Of a stretch of DNA of 64,000 bases, positions 27,201-38,860 are shown one piece after another. The first letter of the stretch is position 1. Each line of letters starts with the position of its first letter. The position numbers were made by a program, and so were the translations under genes. The DNA comes from Branchiostoma lanceolatum (lineage: Eukaryota; Chordata; Leptocardii; Amphioxiformes; Branchiostomatidae): contig NC_089723.1 of assembly GCF_035083965.1 (NCBI RefSeq), forward strand, positions 34,227,193-34,291,192, read 5' to 3'. Under the pieces are notes generated by a model. The model was not told the origin of the DNA, did not search any database, and was given only the letters and a program-made list of their open reading frames with translations.

Positions 27201-29372
27201 AATAGTATGCCATGTGTGCATGTTCTAGTTTATGAGTATTGTTTGTGTCCAGGGACGCCTAAAAACAGGCCGCGTGCCTAAGTGTGATTTCTCACTGGTA
27301 AAACAAATAAATGAAATGGCTTTACATGCAGGTCTTTCCTTTGGTTTCTATTGAGATCTGTTTTTTTTTCTATTTCTCCTTCCTCATTCCTAACCTTGGT
27401 GTGTGCTCTGTATATCGGAAAAGATATGTTTTGAATTTTCTCTTCTTCCCTGTGGCACCCATGTTTTGTAGGCAGATATATATGTCATTCTCTCCCACAG
27501 AGTTATCCCGTGCCCTTGATATACATCAAGTATACTTAGTATATATCAATGTATGCTTAAGTATACTTGATGTATATCATGGGTGCGGGAGGACATATGA
27601 TGTAGCACACTTCTTTACCCACGGATTATTAGGGAGCAATACCGTCTCATAGCGTGAATACTAGACGCAAATATGGCGCATTCTCGTCTCGAGGTGAAAA
27701 TAATCCATACGAGTCTTCAAAAACAAGTTTGATGTTGAGAATGTTGTCTTTTCCCCTCACAGACTGTGACAGCCCGTTTGGCGCTTGCCTCTTCGGAACG
27801 ATGTGGGGTATGTTCTCTTATTGTTATCTACCTACATATCTAGCCAGTAAGGAAGATATATTACGCGTACATGCCTAACGGCTATTTCAGGATGTGTCAC
27901 GAAGTACATGCACAGAGGATACGAAATCCCAACTGCGATTGTAACTCACTCCTAGATCCTGTCATGTTGCACCTCGCATTTGTGTCGCCAGGAGGTGTTC
28001 AATTTCTACGACATTGCATCTTATGAATATGAAAGCATGCTTGTCTTAGTTCGCATTTTATTGCATAGTGAATGTTGGACAAGCTTTATTGCTGTATGAC
28101 TATTTATGTGAAAATTCAATTAAATAAAACAAACAAACAAACATAGACCTTATTGTACCTTGGGAACCATATTGGGATCGGGCCGTTCAGCAAGTTCTTT
28201 CTGCGGCCCAAGCCGGCCCAAGTTCCCCGTAGCGCTTATTTAGATCGGCGGGCTTACTGCCTTGGGCCGCCGAAGGAACTGGCTGACCGTCCCGATCCCA
28301 GTCTGGTTTCCAGGGTAACCTTATTGAAGACTACTCTTTCACTTCCGCACAGCAATCCCTGTCTTCATCGCGGCGGGTGTTGTTCTGCTCGGTCTCATCA
28401 TCTTCTTCGTGGTTTTCTGCCTGCGACGTAACAAAAGGTAACTGTCTTTATTTTCTTTGGTTTAACGTAGCTGCACCGTTTCGGGACACTTAGATGATCT
28501 AACTGTTAGTTTCTTAAAGTTATTCCCGAGAACGTATTGAAAGAAAATACGCCTCATTTGCATCACTAGCTAGATATTAAGTACTGTAATACCTTTCTTT
28601 TGAGGCAACTATTGTCCGAAAAAGTCCACAAGAACATATTCCATCTATTTATTCCTTTGCATTTACTTTTTATTCACTTATTTACAGATGTAAACCGCGT
28701 GATCAGGAAAGCGGAACACCTAGTTATAAACGACAGAAAATTGAACAAGAGCTGACTGAAATGTTAAACAAACGCAATGCGCACCCGCCAGCCCCCCTCC
28801 CGAGACGCGGCCGAATCATCAGCGACGCTGCAGCGAAGATTGGCGAGAACGCGACGGAAAGTGCCGACGAGCCCCCGACACCGCAATACATTCAGTTACA
28901 GGACCCGATGGATTCCTATCTCGTCCCTGGGCAGCCAGTCCACGACACGGATCAAGAGTACGATTACGCAGACAGGGCGCCTTCCCCTGCTGGCACACAG
29001 GGCGGCAGCGACGGCTACTTGGAACCAGGCGTGCCTATTCACGACCCAACTGAAGACTATGAAAATTCAGAAGTATGTAAGTGCCCAACTGAAGATTACG
29101 AAAATTCAGACGTGTGGACCAGCTCCTCTCCCACAGGACGAAACAGCGACCACCCGGAATACGTCAACTCCGCCGGCCCGGCTCGACAGGACTCCGAACT
29201 CTACGAAGACGTGTTGGTCCCTGAGAGGAAAAGTAAGGGTTCTGAGGGAAAGGGTGCGAGGGCGAGCCTGAGGAATGCTTGGAACAAATATGTCAACGTG
29301 GGATTCAGGCGTCAGAAAAGCGAAAATCAGGACGACGACATCTACGAGGACACTTGTGTACCTAAGCGTTGA
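12226..29372 (+). CDS. Gene C: LAT-like tyrosine-rich transmembrane adaptor
   Basis: Five exons: 12226-12322, 27013-27099, 27763-27807, 28353-28437 and 28688-29372, in phases 1, 1, 1, 2, giving 332 codons plus TGA at 29370. Signal peptide about 1-19, then a Thr/Ser-rich ectodomain of about 57 residues with four N-glycosylation sequons in exon 2 and two cysteines in exon 3 (DCDSPFGACLF). The membrane helix at about 78-98 (IPVFIAAGVVLLGLIIFFVV) is followed by F-C-L-R-R-N-K-R-C, a possible palmitoylation pair. The tail of about 230 residues carries tyrosines in Y-I-Q-L, Y-L-V-P, Y-L-E-P, Y-E-N-S twice, Y-V-N-S, Y-E-D-V, Y-V-N-V and Y-E-D-T. An internal duplication is visible (SYLVPGQPVHDTDQEYDYA against GYLEPGVPIHDPTEDYENS). 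Y-x-N sites are Grb2 SH2 ligands in known adaptors. AATAAA at 29812 is the likely poly(A) signal. The link from exon 1 across 14.7 kb rests on phase and matching Thr-rich composition; the last four exons are firmer. Confidence 0.7.
12323..14340. other. Gene C intron 1, left part
   Basis: Non-coding. It contains an imperfect inverted repeat at about 12385-12515 (arms near ACAAAACAAGCC and TTTTGTTTGTCT) and a repeat at 13327-13440 (GGTGTTTAAAAAACACACCG, then a segment containing TCCTCATTTGCATGATT) that recurs at 15318-15430. No exon recognised. Confidence 0.5.
14364..15310 (+). repeat. Intron 1 duplicated segment, copy 1 (no pogo-like insert)
   Basis: A segment of about 0.95 kb whose first 150 bases recur at 15464-15610 and whose remainder (from CGGAAGGAGTCTGCAA, about 14512) recurs at 16966-18545. 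Inside is a 210-bp element at 14569-14778 with ends TACTGTAAAT and ATTTACAGTA, a MITE with TA-type ends. Copy 1 lacks the 790-bp insertion found in copy 2, so it preserves the empty site. Confidence 0.65.
15311..16965. other. Gene C intron 1, middle part
   Basis: Holds second copies of two repeats seen at 13327 and 14364 (about 15318-15430 and 15464-15610), then AT-rich sequence without recognisable exons. The short open frames at 16510-16937 are low-complexity and unsupported. Confidence 0.45.
16966..18545 (+). repeat. Intron 1 duplicated segment, copy 2
   Basis: Matches 14512-15310 with moderate divergence, interrupted by the DNA transposon at 17270-18059. The match resumes on the right at CATACATCTGATGTCGATCC and runs to about 18545. 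Confidence 0.65.
17270..18059. mobile_element. Non-autonomous pogo/Tigger-like DNA transposon
   Basis: About 790 bp with terminal inverted repeats of about 24 bp (CAGTAGAATCCGCTTAACTG at the left, complement CAGACGAAGCCACTTAATTG at the right), flanked by a TA target-site duplication at 17268-17269 and 18060-18061. GGTGCAATTA-type blocks recur inside. No transposase frame is visible. The empty site in the paralogous segment near 14815 confirms both boundaries. Confidence 0.75.
18560..22460 (+). repeat. Tandem duplication unit, copy 1 (3.9 kb)
   Basis: Starts near TTTCAATGTTTCAATGCCCT and ends with CTGAGGCGTCGCCAAAAA. It matches 22461-25990 in the same order along its whole length, with substitutions and indels. 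It contains a MITE with TTCACGGT blocks (about 18640-18870) and three stretches that are open in one frame and bounded by splice-like signals (about 18861-18965, 20574-20679, 20881-21126). A gene or pseudogene may have been duplicated here, but I cannot name it. Confidence 0.65.
20574..21126 (+). pseudogene. Putative last two exons of an unrecognised gene, copy 1
   Basis: A pyrimidine-rich acceptor (TTTTTTTTTCTACAG) precedes an open stretch reading QLLNVRFCNTCFYDHSNGDL, which reaches a possible donor (CGG|GTAATA) near 20679 in phase 2. An acceptor at 20880 (CTGCACAG) opens a phase-compatible stretch with D-E-S-D-D-D-E and a stop at 21124. The joined fragment would be about 118 residues with no domain I recognise. 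In copy 2 the first stretch is not open in this frame, so this is at best a weak gene model and may be decayed. Confidence 0.25.
22461..25990 (+). repeat. Tandem duplication unit, copy 2 (3.5 kb)
   Basis: Parallel to 18560-22460, including the TTCACGGT MITE (about 22512-22715), the CTCCTGA exon-like block (about 23935) and the block after CTGCACAG (24375) that reads D-D-D-E-P-Y-L-S. A poly-G run lies at about 23656-23673. The junction repeats (GCGTTGCCAAAAAGTAATTC) occur at 22348 and again at 25878. Confidence 0.65.
24376..24537 (+). pseudogene. Counterpart of the copy 1 exon-like block
   Basis: After the acceptor-like CTGCACAG, an open frame begins ADHTDLKSDDDEPYLSAP and runs about 53 residues to TGA at about 24535. 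It aligns with 20881-21126 around the D-D-D-E stretch, but the frames diverge by indels. No domain recognised. Confidence 0.2.
25991..27012. other. Gene C intron 1, right part
   Basis: AT-rich sequence with no supported exon up to the acceptor at 27011-27012. Several stretches are rich in TTTT on the plus strand. Confidence 0.4.
27500..27595. repeat. Short fold-back element in gene C intron 2
   Basis: Inverted repeat around CTTGATATACATCAAGTATAC and its complement TATACTTGATGTATATCA, with flanking CCCGTGCCC against GGGTGCGGG. Arms of about 35 bp; the sequence could form a hairpin. Confidence 0.55.
28156..28317. mobile_element. MITE with 9-bp target duplication beside the membrane exon
   Basis: A 162-bp element with terminal inverted repeats (TACCTTGGGAACCA at the left, complement TACCCTGGAAACCA at the right) and long inverted arms (TTGGGATCGGG, GCGGCCCAAG). 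It is flanked by direct repeats ACCTTATTG at 28147-28155 and 28318-28326. A 9-bp duplication suggests the Mutator-like superfamily. It lies only 26 bases upstream of the exon that encodes the gene C membrane helix. Confidence 0.8.
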
Positions 29373-30440
29373 AAAGAAGTACAGTCAAAGCTGCAAGCGA
29401 CATAGGGACCACTAGACCAATGTCACCACATTTTAGTGGTCCCTTAGATATAGATACTTTTTCCTATCGACACAAGCACAAATGATCCTGTCTACACGGG
29501 CCAACTGCCACGTAGAACAGATTTTATCAGTACCCTGAGTGATCTTCTTTGACAGTTTGGACTGCAGATCCACACAAATGTTGTTTATGATTTTTAACTA
29601 TTGAAGAAGAACTGGATAAGCAAAACGTCTGGACACAAACAGAAGTATTGTGCGGCTGGTAATTATAAAAAAGAAGTCAAACCCAACCATAGTCAACCTT
29701 TAAGTTAGTTAACATAATGTTAACTTTCATTGTAGACTAGATAACTATATCGATTCCCATGTATTTCCATGTACTTGTTTTTCTGCAATTAGCCTTCGGG
29801 CATGAACTTCCAATAAAGTTATATCATTATAAAAATCTCAAAAGCCACTTAACTGCATTATATAGATATTTTTGTTATTATGATCAAAACTGATAGTTTT
29901 GTAAGTGTTGAACGGAACTGTTCTGTAAATAATTCATGTATATCCTCCAATGTACGTGTAAAATGTGTGCAATAGTTTAAATCTACTGTCAAGCCTAGCC
30001 TCCTTTGCGTATATATTCATACTGGCGCTTGTTGTATGCTCACAATAGATATATCACATGAATGTATGCAATATAGAGATACATGAATTTTGTACCACAT
30101 CATTCATAACCTATAAGAAAACAATTTTGCGGCGTGGGCTGGACATCAGAATCTAACGATGGCTTACATGATTGTTATATTTACATATTCTTACATAGGA
30201 AAGTTCATAACATTGAAGCAGACATGGAAAACCATAAATAAAACTAATTATAATTTAAGATGTCAAAGCATATTTGTAACTTACACTTCCTTTACTTTCT
30301 TGTCTGATTTGATAAAATAAACAAGAGCATAGTTGATAAGATGATACCTTTGAAAAGAAGATGAAAGCTGTGATCTGGAATAATGTTGAGAATGAAATAA
30401 TTTCATTTCAGTACATATATTCGTATTTGATTGGCAGTTC
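29373..30440 (+). other. Gene C 3' UTR and spacer
   Basis: Non-coding. The likely polyadenylation signal is AATAAA at 29812. AT-rich sequence follows to the left edge of the D-gene duplication near 30440. Confidence 0.5.
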
Positions 30441-30591
30441 CGTTCAAATGATAGTCTTCATGAAGCTGATTTATGAAATGGAAGGTTGAAATGATTTATT
30501 TATGCATTTTGTAATTATTACTAAAATTAACCACATTGTTGCAAATCTAATTGAATCACTTAGATCAACTTACTAGTATCTCATTTAGGAA

Positions 30592-30630
30592 AGTGTGTTT
30601 GTGTGTTTGCGTTTGTGTGTATGTGTGTGT

Positions 30631-30679
<49 letters not shown>

Positions 30680-30702
30680 TATGTGTGTGTGTGTGTGCGT
30701 AT
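30592..30702 (+). repeat. TG microsatellite
   Basis: About 110 bp of near-pure TG/GTGT repeats at the left edge of duplicated unit 1. Its counterpart in unit 2 is at 38861-39157. Long open frames here are repeat artefacts. Confidence 0.9.
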
Positions 30703-31959
30703 GGATACCATAACTAGAGAAGCTATGGACGGATCATTATATCTCATGTGTGGGTGTCACTGGAGGGCCGAAGGCCCGATTATCTTGCGCCGCAAGGCGC
30801 GAGCTTCGTAGGAGGGCCCGCCGAAAATGTTCAAAGAGGAAAATAAGCATAATTTACAAAAAAATTTTCATTGCCCTCCCCCCGCTCAAAAAAAATTCAA
30901 TGGCCCTTGCCCAAGGCCAAAACGTTTTGCAGCAGCCACCCCCCGCTAAATATCATTGATGCCATTTGATACCATCGACTACCATCATGACTCATAAAGC
31001 GTTGTTTGATTACATTAGACATAGAAACAAACATTGATATCTGTCTTTGAGCCCAGGAAAAAGCAAAGATTGGTGTCGTCCTTGGTGCTGATCTCATTAT
31101 CTGCGCCTGCCGTGCTATAGCAGCATGCTAGGTGGCGCTTCCCGTTGAATTAGATCTTAGTGCAGAATTGTAGAACGTTGTGCCCTCAACCCTTGTGCCC
31201 TGATCATACTTACATACACATGCCAGAATTGTAACGTTACGTGCATTCTGAGACCCGTGGGTTTGAAAGGTTGTCATAGAAAAAGATGCATCATCTTATT
31301 ATAATTGCAGTAGTTATGTAGTAGTGTGTCTGTGTGCTTTGAACTCTCGTGTCAATGGTTAGAAGAAGACGGTCGCGCAGTTGCAGTTTACTTAAGAATA
31401 CTACCATAGTTCCACAACCCAAGACCTCAGATCAGAATCTTAGTCCTGTACTATAATTCCCTCCAGAACAACTTAATCTATTGAATAGACCAGGCTTACG
31501 TTATGCCAAGTAGGAAGTTTGAAGATATTCTATTCTCTTAGCACAAAGATATGCAATTTACTCGTGAATTATGCAATTCATTTTTAATTCAAGCATGATA
31601 TTTCATATGATATTCATTACTACCTAATATATATAACATCATACACGTATACACGTCGTGGTCATGAAAGTCGCATTATTCAGCACTAAGAAAGAAACCG
31701 CGGGGGAACTAAACCTAATTTTCGCAAATTCAACGTCTCGAGCTATCCTGTTAAAATTTGAACATAAGAACAGGCCCAAACAAGCAACACAATCCATAAG
31801 CATGATAAGGCAAAGTTTAATGAACCCTCCCTCCCAAAAAAGTTGTCAGACCAGCTTTGTCCTTGCAACAGGGACAGGCGCGATAATCACACCTTACCTA
31901 CACGAGATTGGTGGCGGCCAGGGTCTCTGCAGCGCTAAAGAATCAAGCCTCCTTTCTAA

Positions 31960-32017
31960 TTTCTGATCACGATCAGACTCGTCTCAGTTCTTCCTCTGTT
32001 GAAGCTACACCGTAAAG
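31960..32017 (+). other. D1 non-coding first exon
   Basis: Ends at the donor CCGTAAAG|GTAAGAT. The same block, TTGAAACTACATCGTAAAG|GTAAG, occurs upstream of D2 (to 35938), D3 (to 40467) and D4 (to 46733), and as two orphans (51723 and 58604). Each D coding exon 1 begins right after a TTTCAG acceptor, one base before the ATG in three of the four genes, so a spliced 5' leader is expected. The upstream block AATCAAGCCTCC is also conserved and marks the likely promoter side. The exon start is not visible. Confidence 0.6.
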
Positions 32018-32089
32018 GTAAGATTTCTCTAGTAAACGCCGTAGTGAGTTTAACCTTAGCTATGATCTGTTGAACTTGTAATGAAATTC

Positions 32090-32320
32090 AGGGCTGTTGC
32101 TACGGCGCAGTCACGTGCACATTAATCGCAGGTCGTAGTGTAATCTTGATATCGTAAGCAGGCTATAGCTATTACAGAAAAAAAACTGCAGGCAAGGATC
32201 TAAGACAGCCTTTTCGGTAACAAGACAGTTGAATTTTGTAAGGCACATGCATGACTATCCCAACTCGGAATGCCCTCAGTTTGTCACCGTACGACTATCG
32301 TGACCGGGCCCTTACCACCG
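32090..32320. repeat. MITE-like element upstream of D1
   Basis: Imperfect inverted-repeat element from about GGGCTGTTGCTACGGCGCAG to GACCGGGCCCTTACC. Counterparts lie upstream of D3 (40535-40770) and at both orphan first exons. Same general family as 2990-3247. Confidence 0.5.
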
Positions 32321-33034
32321 TTACGTTAAGTATCAATCATCCATTTTGCTTTAGTATTTTGTACACATTTGTACCTGTTTCTAACAGTATGTGTAGGACG
32401 AGGTAATCAGCACAAAAACATGACGTTTATTCGGCAGCTGCCATTGTTATAATGTAATGAGTCAGTCAGCCTTGGTGATACACTTAAGTCAGGGTCCTTG
32501 AAACATGGGTGGACTTAGCTTTAACTAGCTCTAGGAATATCTTGAAGCATTCAGAAATGTTTTTTCCAGAAGAATGTTTCAAAAGCGTACTATTAGGTGA
32601 GTAAACACAAAGCGGTGGCTTTTCATTCATGACTAATAGTTTCGCGTGATTTCATTGTCAAGAAAACATTGTCAAGGAAAAACACGATTTTGACACAATT
32701 TACACAAGTCCATTTACGCCACATGTTACGCCATGTGACATACCTTCCCTAACAACTTTGCTTTCAAGATGGTTGAAGAGGCGGCATAATTGAGACCAAG
32801 AATGTCACCAACCCACTTTCGTCCCTGATCGGATGAACGCAAAAGATGAAAAGGGACTGTTCAAACAGAGATATCTCTGGAACTAACATAAACGACACAA
32901 TTTTTTCTCTGCTTGAGCCACCAAACGTCAGCTTAGCAGCTGTCTCACTTCACTGGGAAGTTTGTTTTGATGTGGTGATTTCCATACTTCAATGTCTACT
33001 CACCTGATAAGCTGTGCAAATACTGTATTTCAGC

Positions 33035-34174
<1,140 letters not shown>

Positions 34175-35375
34175 GTAAGACTACTGTACATGAAGGATGT
34201 CACGTCAGAAAAGGTCAACATAGTTCTAATGCATTGTTTTTGACAATTCACTTGCGGAAAACTATGTGAAAAAGGGAATGGTGTAAACTTACCTGTTCAT
34301 TTTCTTTCAGACGGACAGATGTGCTGGATGACTTCACATCCCAAGGCAACCCTTGAGGAAAACAAGAAGCGACTTTCTTGATTTTTAAAAGTTTTTACGC
34401 ACGTAAGCACACAGTAGATTAAAACATTACATGGATCATGAAGTCTACTTATGATACTTTTCACCTATGAAATACTGTTGCGTAGAAGATAATTGCTATC
34501 GTGGTGTTCAATTTGTACTCGTTACCGTTAACCAAACGGGATCAGCTTAAAATGCGTAGGCATCAGTTTAATTGAGCTTGCCTGGAGCATCGACTTTATT
34601 GAAGAAAATTCATTAGCGGTGTACCCTAAGGCACATCACTAGTCTATCTGGACTTCTAATCATCTTACAATACAACATTTCTCGACTATGCTGTTCTGTT
34701 TAGTTTCGAGTATGACTGTAGCTGTCTGTGTGCACACAATGTCTGGCTCTTTCACGCTGGAGTCTTTTACTGTCAAGTAAAGGTGTAGGTTTGATGCAAA
34801 GAAAACGTTTCCTTTTTCTTCTTGTTTCATCTTCAATGGGCTGGAATGAAAGATATAGCTTTTACGATTGTGAGATTCTGGCTAGATCGTGACATCACTT
34901 TAACCTGCAAACGATCATGAACGTATCTATTTTGAATGTTTCACCTGTAACCGACATGACGGATAAGCCCGATGATCTCTTCCAACCAATGATGATTCAG
35001 GTTACGTAAATCAACCAAGAGGGGGAGGGCTAGCAACCCCTCCCTCTAAAAAAATATACCATGCTACAAAAACATCAAGGAAAACCCACGTGCCACTAGG
35101 CCCTACAATGTCAATGTTTACAATAAACCAACAAACTACGGTTATGTCATGCATGGGCAAGTGGTGTTGAACATAATCCACAAGAGTTATAAGGCAAAAG
35201 TTCAGTTAACTCTGTCCCCTAAAGTCGTCTGACCACCTCTGGTGAATATAGGTCACACTGCAGCATTAAGGAGGCGATAATTACACAGAAATTTACATAA
35301 CTAACTGTGGCACATGACAATAAAAAATTTCAACGTTTCCACAGTCGAAGCCATAAAAGTAAACTTTCTGTAGCT
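34175..35375 (+). other. D1 3' UTR and flank
   Basis: Exon 4 starts at 34311 (TTTCTTTCAG|ACGGACAG). The flank, including GGGGGAGGGCTAGCAACCCC, is nearly the same at 45120-46165 after D3. No AATAAA lies close to the end of the conserved UTR. Without exon 3, the exon 4 frame GQMCWMTSHPKATLEENKKR would be open to TGA at 34379. Confidence 0.5.
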
Positions 35376-35589
35376 AAAGCCCCCCTCTCACTGGACCCGC
35401 GGCACGCTGGCGGCATCGCTGCGTCCTAAACTGGATTTGTGTTACCCATAAGTTTATAATGGGAATATCATTCAAAACGTACAAGTATGACCAAAAAGAC
35501 ATCAAAACACACAAAGCTTAAAAAGGTGTGTTTTTTTGTCAATTCGATCGGCCGCAGCGACGGGTCCAGTTAGAGGGGGGAGGGCTTAA
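35375..35589. repeat. MITE with CCCCCTCTCACTGGACCCG ends, copy 1
   Basis: About 215 bp with inverted ends (AAAGCCCCCCTCTCACTGGA against the complement of GTCCAGTTAGAGGGGGG) and an AT-rich core. The orthologous insertion at 46165-46380 shows that it was present before the unit duplicated. Confidence 0.7.
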
Positions 35590-36078
35590 CGCAAAATCAG
35601 GTAACGTTATCGCGCTGATTTATCAAATTAAACCTGTAGTGAAATTCAGTGCTGCTGCTACCTGCAGTACTTCTGTCAGTTACATGCACGTGCTCCATCA
35701 TGTCAACGTATCGGCAAGTGGTCTTTTTACATTGTCTGCACGCGTTCAATTGACCTGTGGGTATCCCCTAAAGTCGTCCGACCACCTTTTGTGAATACAC
35801 TGCAGCAGGGACAGGCGCGATAGTTACACAATTACCCCCTTTAGATAGTGGAGGTCAGGATATCTACAGCGGAACATAATCAAGCCTCCGTTCTAACTTC
35901 GCGTCGCGATCAAGGTCTGTTGAAACTACATCGTAAAGGTAAGATCAGACAAATCTCAACTTTTCCTCTCTTGAAACTGCACAGTAAAGTTAAGATTCGT
36001 GTAGCAAACACATTATTGCGCATCGCACTGATTTGTGGACTATGACTAGCAGTTTCGCTTGACATGATTTTAAAGTAA

Positions 36079-36462
36079 AGCAAAATTGAAAATAGGATAT
36101 GCATCAAACTTAAACACATATCATAGATGGAGATAGAATGTAAACAGTCTACCGTTTAATGTCTTAGGTGTGACAAAGAACAAGTTTTGAAGGAAAATTT
36201 GGACTAGCTAATGTGTCAACGTCTGTCGTCAACGCACCAGGCACACACTATTTTGTACATGCTATGGAAGATGGCAGTGAGAGAGAATCGTCCTGGATTT
36301 GAATTCTTGAACAAGACACAATTTGACACAGCATTCGACGACTCAAACACTGTATCCCGTATGGTGTAGACACGATTGCAGTTTTGTGGAATGTAATGTA
36401 AAGTTTTTATATGCGTGGTTGTTCTGACCTTCGACCCATCGTGGCTACGTTTTAACTTTCAA
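36079..36462 (-). repeat. Segment inverted relative to the D4 copy
   Basis: The sequence from CAAAATTGAAAATAGGATAT to ACGTTTTAACTTTCAATT is the reverse complement of 48236-48618 upstream of D4, while the sequence outside it is collinear on both sides. A partial third copy at about 50935-51140 is in the D4 orientation. Confidence 0.75.
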
Positions 36463-36690
36463 TTAAAAACGGTTGAAAGGAGCGGCATAATTGAGACCAA
36501 GGATGCCACATATCCACATTTTTGCGGGACAGACGACGACATTATGTCTGAACAAGAGGCGAACCGAGCGTTTTATTGAATGCCTACCTGACCTCCTTAA
36601 GTGCAAGAAGGTCTCACTTCACTAGGAAAGAATGATTAGATACAACACACATAAGCTAGCATTAATTGTGACGTCTATACGTATTTCAGC

Positions 36691-37351
36691 ATGAAGACCC
36701 TTGCAGTTTTAGTGATGGTCCTTTCGGTCGCCCTGCTGGTCGATGTTGGAGAAGGATGGTTCTGGCGACGACGACGACACCGTACGTACATATTTTTTTT
36801 AAAATTCGGTAGCGATATTTTTTTTCCGTTTCTTAAGTGTCATCTTTTTTATCAATCATTATAGACGTATCTGACGCAGTGTACGAATCAACAAGCTGGG
36901 TGCTACATGTAGCTGTGAAAATATACACACAAGACATGTACTTTTTACGTTGTGTGTGTGTGTACATGTGTGTTCGTGTGTGTGTGTGTGTGTCATTGCG
37001 TGTTAATGTATGTATGTGTGTGTGTGTGACTGCGTGTGTATGTATGTATGCATGTGTGTATGTGTGTGTGTGTGATGGGTGTGTACGTATGTGTGTGTGT
37101 CTGCCTCTGTGTGTGTGTGTGTGTGTGTGTATGTGTGCGTGTGAGTGACTGCGTGTTTGTGTATGTATGTGTGTGTCTTTCTGTGTGTGCAGGCTTGTGT
37201 GTGTTACAGTGTGTTTGTGCATGTATGCGTGTGTGTGTTTCTGTCTGTCTGTGTGTGTGTGTGCGTGTGTGTGTGTGACTGCGTGTTTGTGTGTGCGCGC
37301 GTGTGTGTGTGTGAGGGAGTGTGACTGTATGTGTGTTTGTATGTATGTGTA

Positions 37352-37385
<34 letters not shown>

Positions 37386-38052
37386 CGTATGTGTGTGATT
37401 GTGCGTGTGTGCGGCTGTGTGTGTGTGCGTGTGTTTTTGTGTGTGTGTGTTTTATTTGTTTGTTTGTTTGTTTGTTTGTTTGTGTATGTGTGTGTGTGTG
37501 GCTCAACTGGAACGTCTCCGTGTATAATTACCTATCAAACATAATGATCTTACCCCTGGAAGGATTGATAACCATTCAACTAGTATTGTGTTATTCATAA
37601 AGGCACAGGAAAGAGGTTAGGGGCCTTAGAGAAAGTACAGGAAGACGTTAAGAAGGTTGAGGAGGAGGCAGTCTGGGAACTGGCGATGGAGGAGTTGGAC
37701 AATCTGGCTGAGGTATTGAAAGGAGATGCCGAAGGTCAATTTCAAGAAGATACAGGTACAACATTAAATGTTGATGGATAAATGTCCCGAAATGAGTTTT
37801 TCACACGTCCCAGTTTCAATTTGAAGCATATCACAATGAAACACTATTTTAAAAGGTGGCTTTTTCTTAGGCCCATTCCAGAAGAAGGAAGAATCTGAGC
37901 TGCAGCTTGACGGTGAAGCTACCAACATGAAGGGGACTGATGGAGGTTTGGAGGAGGAGGTGGAGGAGAAGGATGAAGGTCTTGTGATGGAGAAGTTAAA
38001 CGATCTGGAGGACAAGCTAGATTTTCTAAACGAAGATCTGCAGGAGGGGTAG
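36691..38052 (+). CDS. D2: secreted acidic protein, short-repeat member
   Basis: Coding exons 36691-36781, 37603-37755 and 37871-38052, all phase 1, give 141 codons plus TAG at 38050 (a second TAG follows at once). A non-coding first exon ends at 35938. Signal peptide [20 protein letters not shown], then [11 protein letters not shown]. Exon 2 contains [20 protein letters not shown]. Exon 3 starts G-P-F-Q-K-K-E-E-S and has only one G-G-L-E-E-E unit before L-V-M-E-K-L-N-D-L, so the repeat region is about 70 residues shorter than in D1. Exon 4 starts at 38179, and AATAAA at 38604 fits the 3' end. Closest relative is D4. Confidence 0.8.
36948..37500 (+). repeat. TG-rich microsatellite in D2 intron 1
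   Basis: About 550 bp of interrupted TG/TGTA/TGCG repeats with a TTTG run near 37455. Large Cys-Val open frames on the plus strand and His-Thr frames on the minus strand are repeat artefacts. Confidence 0.9.
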
Positions 38053-38860
38053 TAGGTACGATATCTTCGACAATTTATTCGTGGAAAACAATATAAATTA
38101 ATAAAGGGTGAACGAATCGATGATTTTTGTGGATGAAGTATAATTTGAATGTAAACTTACTTGTTCATTCTCTTTCAGACGGGCAGATGTGGTGGGTGCC
38201 TTTACGCCCCAAGGCAACTTATGAGGAAAAGAAGAAACAACGTTTTGAAATAGTTTTACGTACAAAAGCACACAGTAGACTAATGCATTACATCATTCAC
38301 GAAGTCTGCTTCAATACAGCACTTTTAGCCTATGAAATATTGCTGCGTATCTGCAGTCTAAGATGATTGCCATCTTAGTGTTCCTTCTACGTACTAGTCA
38401 GTCGTAACTAAACAGGATCTGCCCAAAGATGTACTACTGTTTGATTGTGCTTCGCTGGGAGCATTTTTCGACTATTTTTTGTTCTATTTACATAATTACA
38501 AGTATCACCTTGGCTGCCAATGTGCTCACAATGTCTGATGCTGTCACGCCGCAGTGCATGAGGATCAAGTAAATATATGGAATATTTCGGTGGGTTTAAA
38601 GCAAATAAAATGTTTGCTTTCACTCCGTGTTTCGTTCTCAATGGGCTGAGATGAACGATATCAATCTCTTTTTTAAAAAGATTGTGACATGCTGTCGAGA
38701 TGTCAAAGTTCCTTCCCGCAAATGATAGTCTTCGTGAAGCTGATTTATAAAATGGCAGGTTGAAATGATTTATTTATACCTTTTGTAATTATTACTAAAA
38801 TTTACCACATTGTTGCAAATCTAATTGCATCACTTAGATTAACTTAGCTCATTTAGGAAA

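Noticed and set aside
28777-29271. A 164-residue frame overlapping the last exon of gene C
   Set aside because: It is a shadow frame; the gene C frame explains the splice phase, stop codon and tyrosine motifs.
36833-37600. Cys-Val and His-Thr rich open frames of up to 129 residues
   Set aside because: They are frames of the TG/CA microsatellite; the same kind occurs at 30551-30811, 38839-39334, 44085-44399 and 49020-49524.
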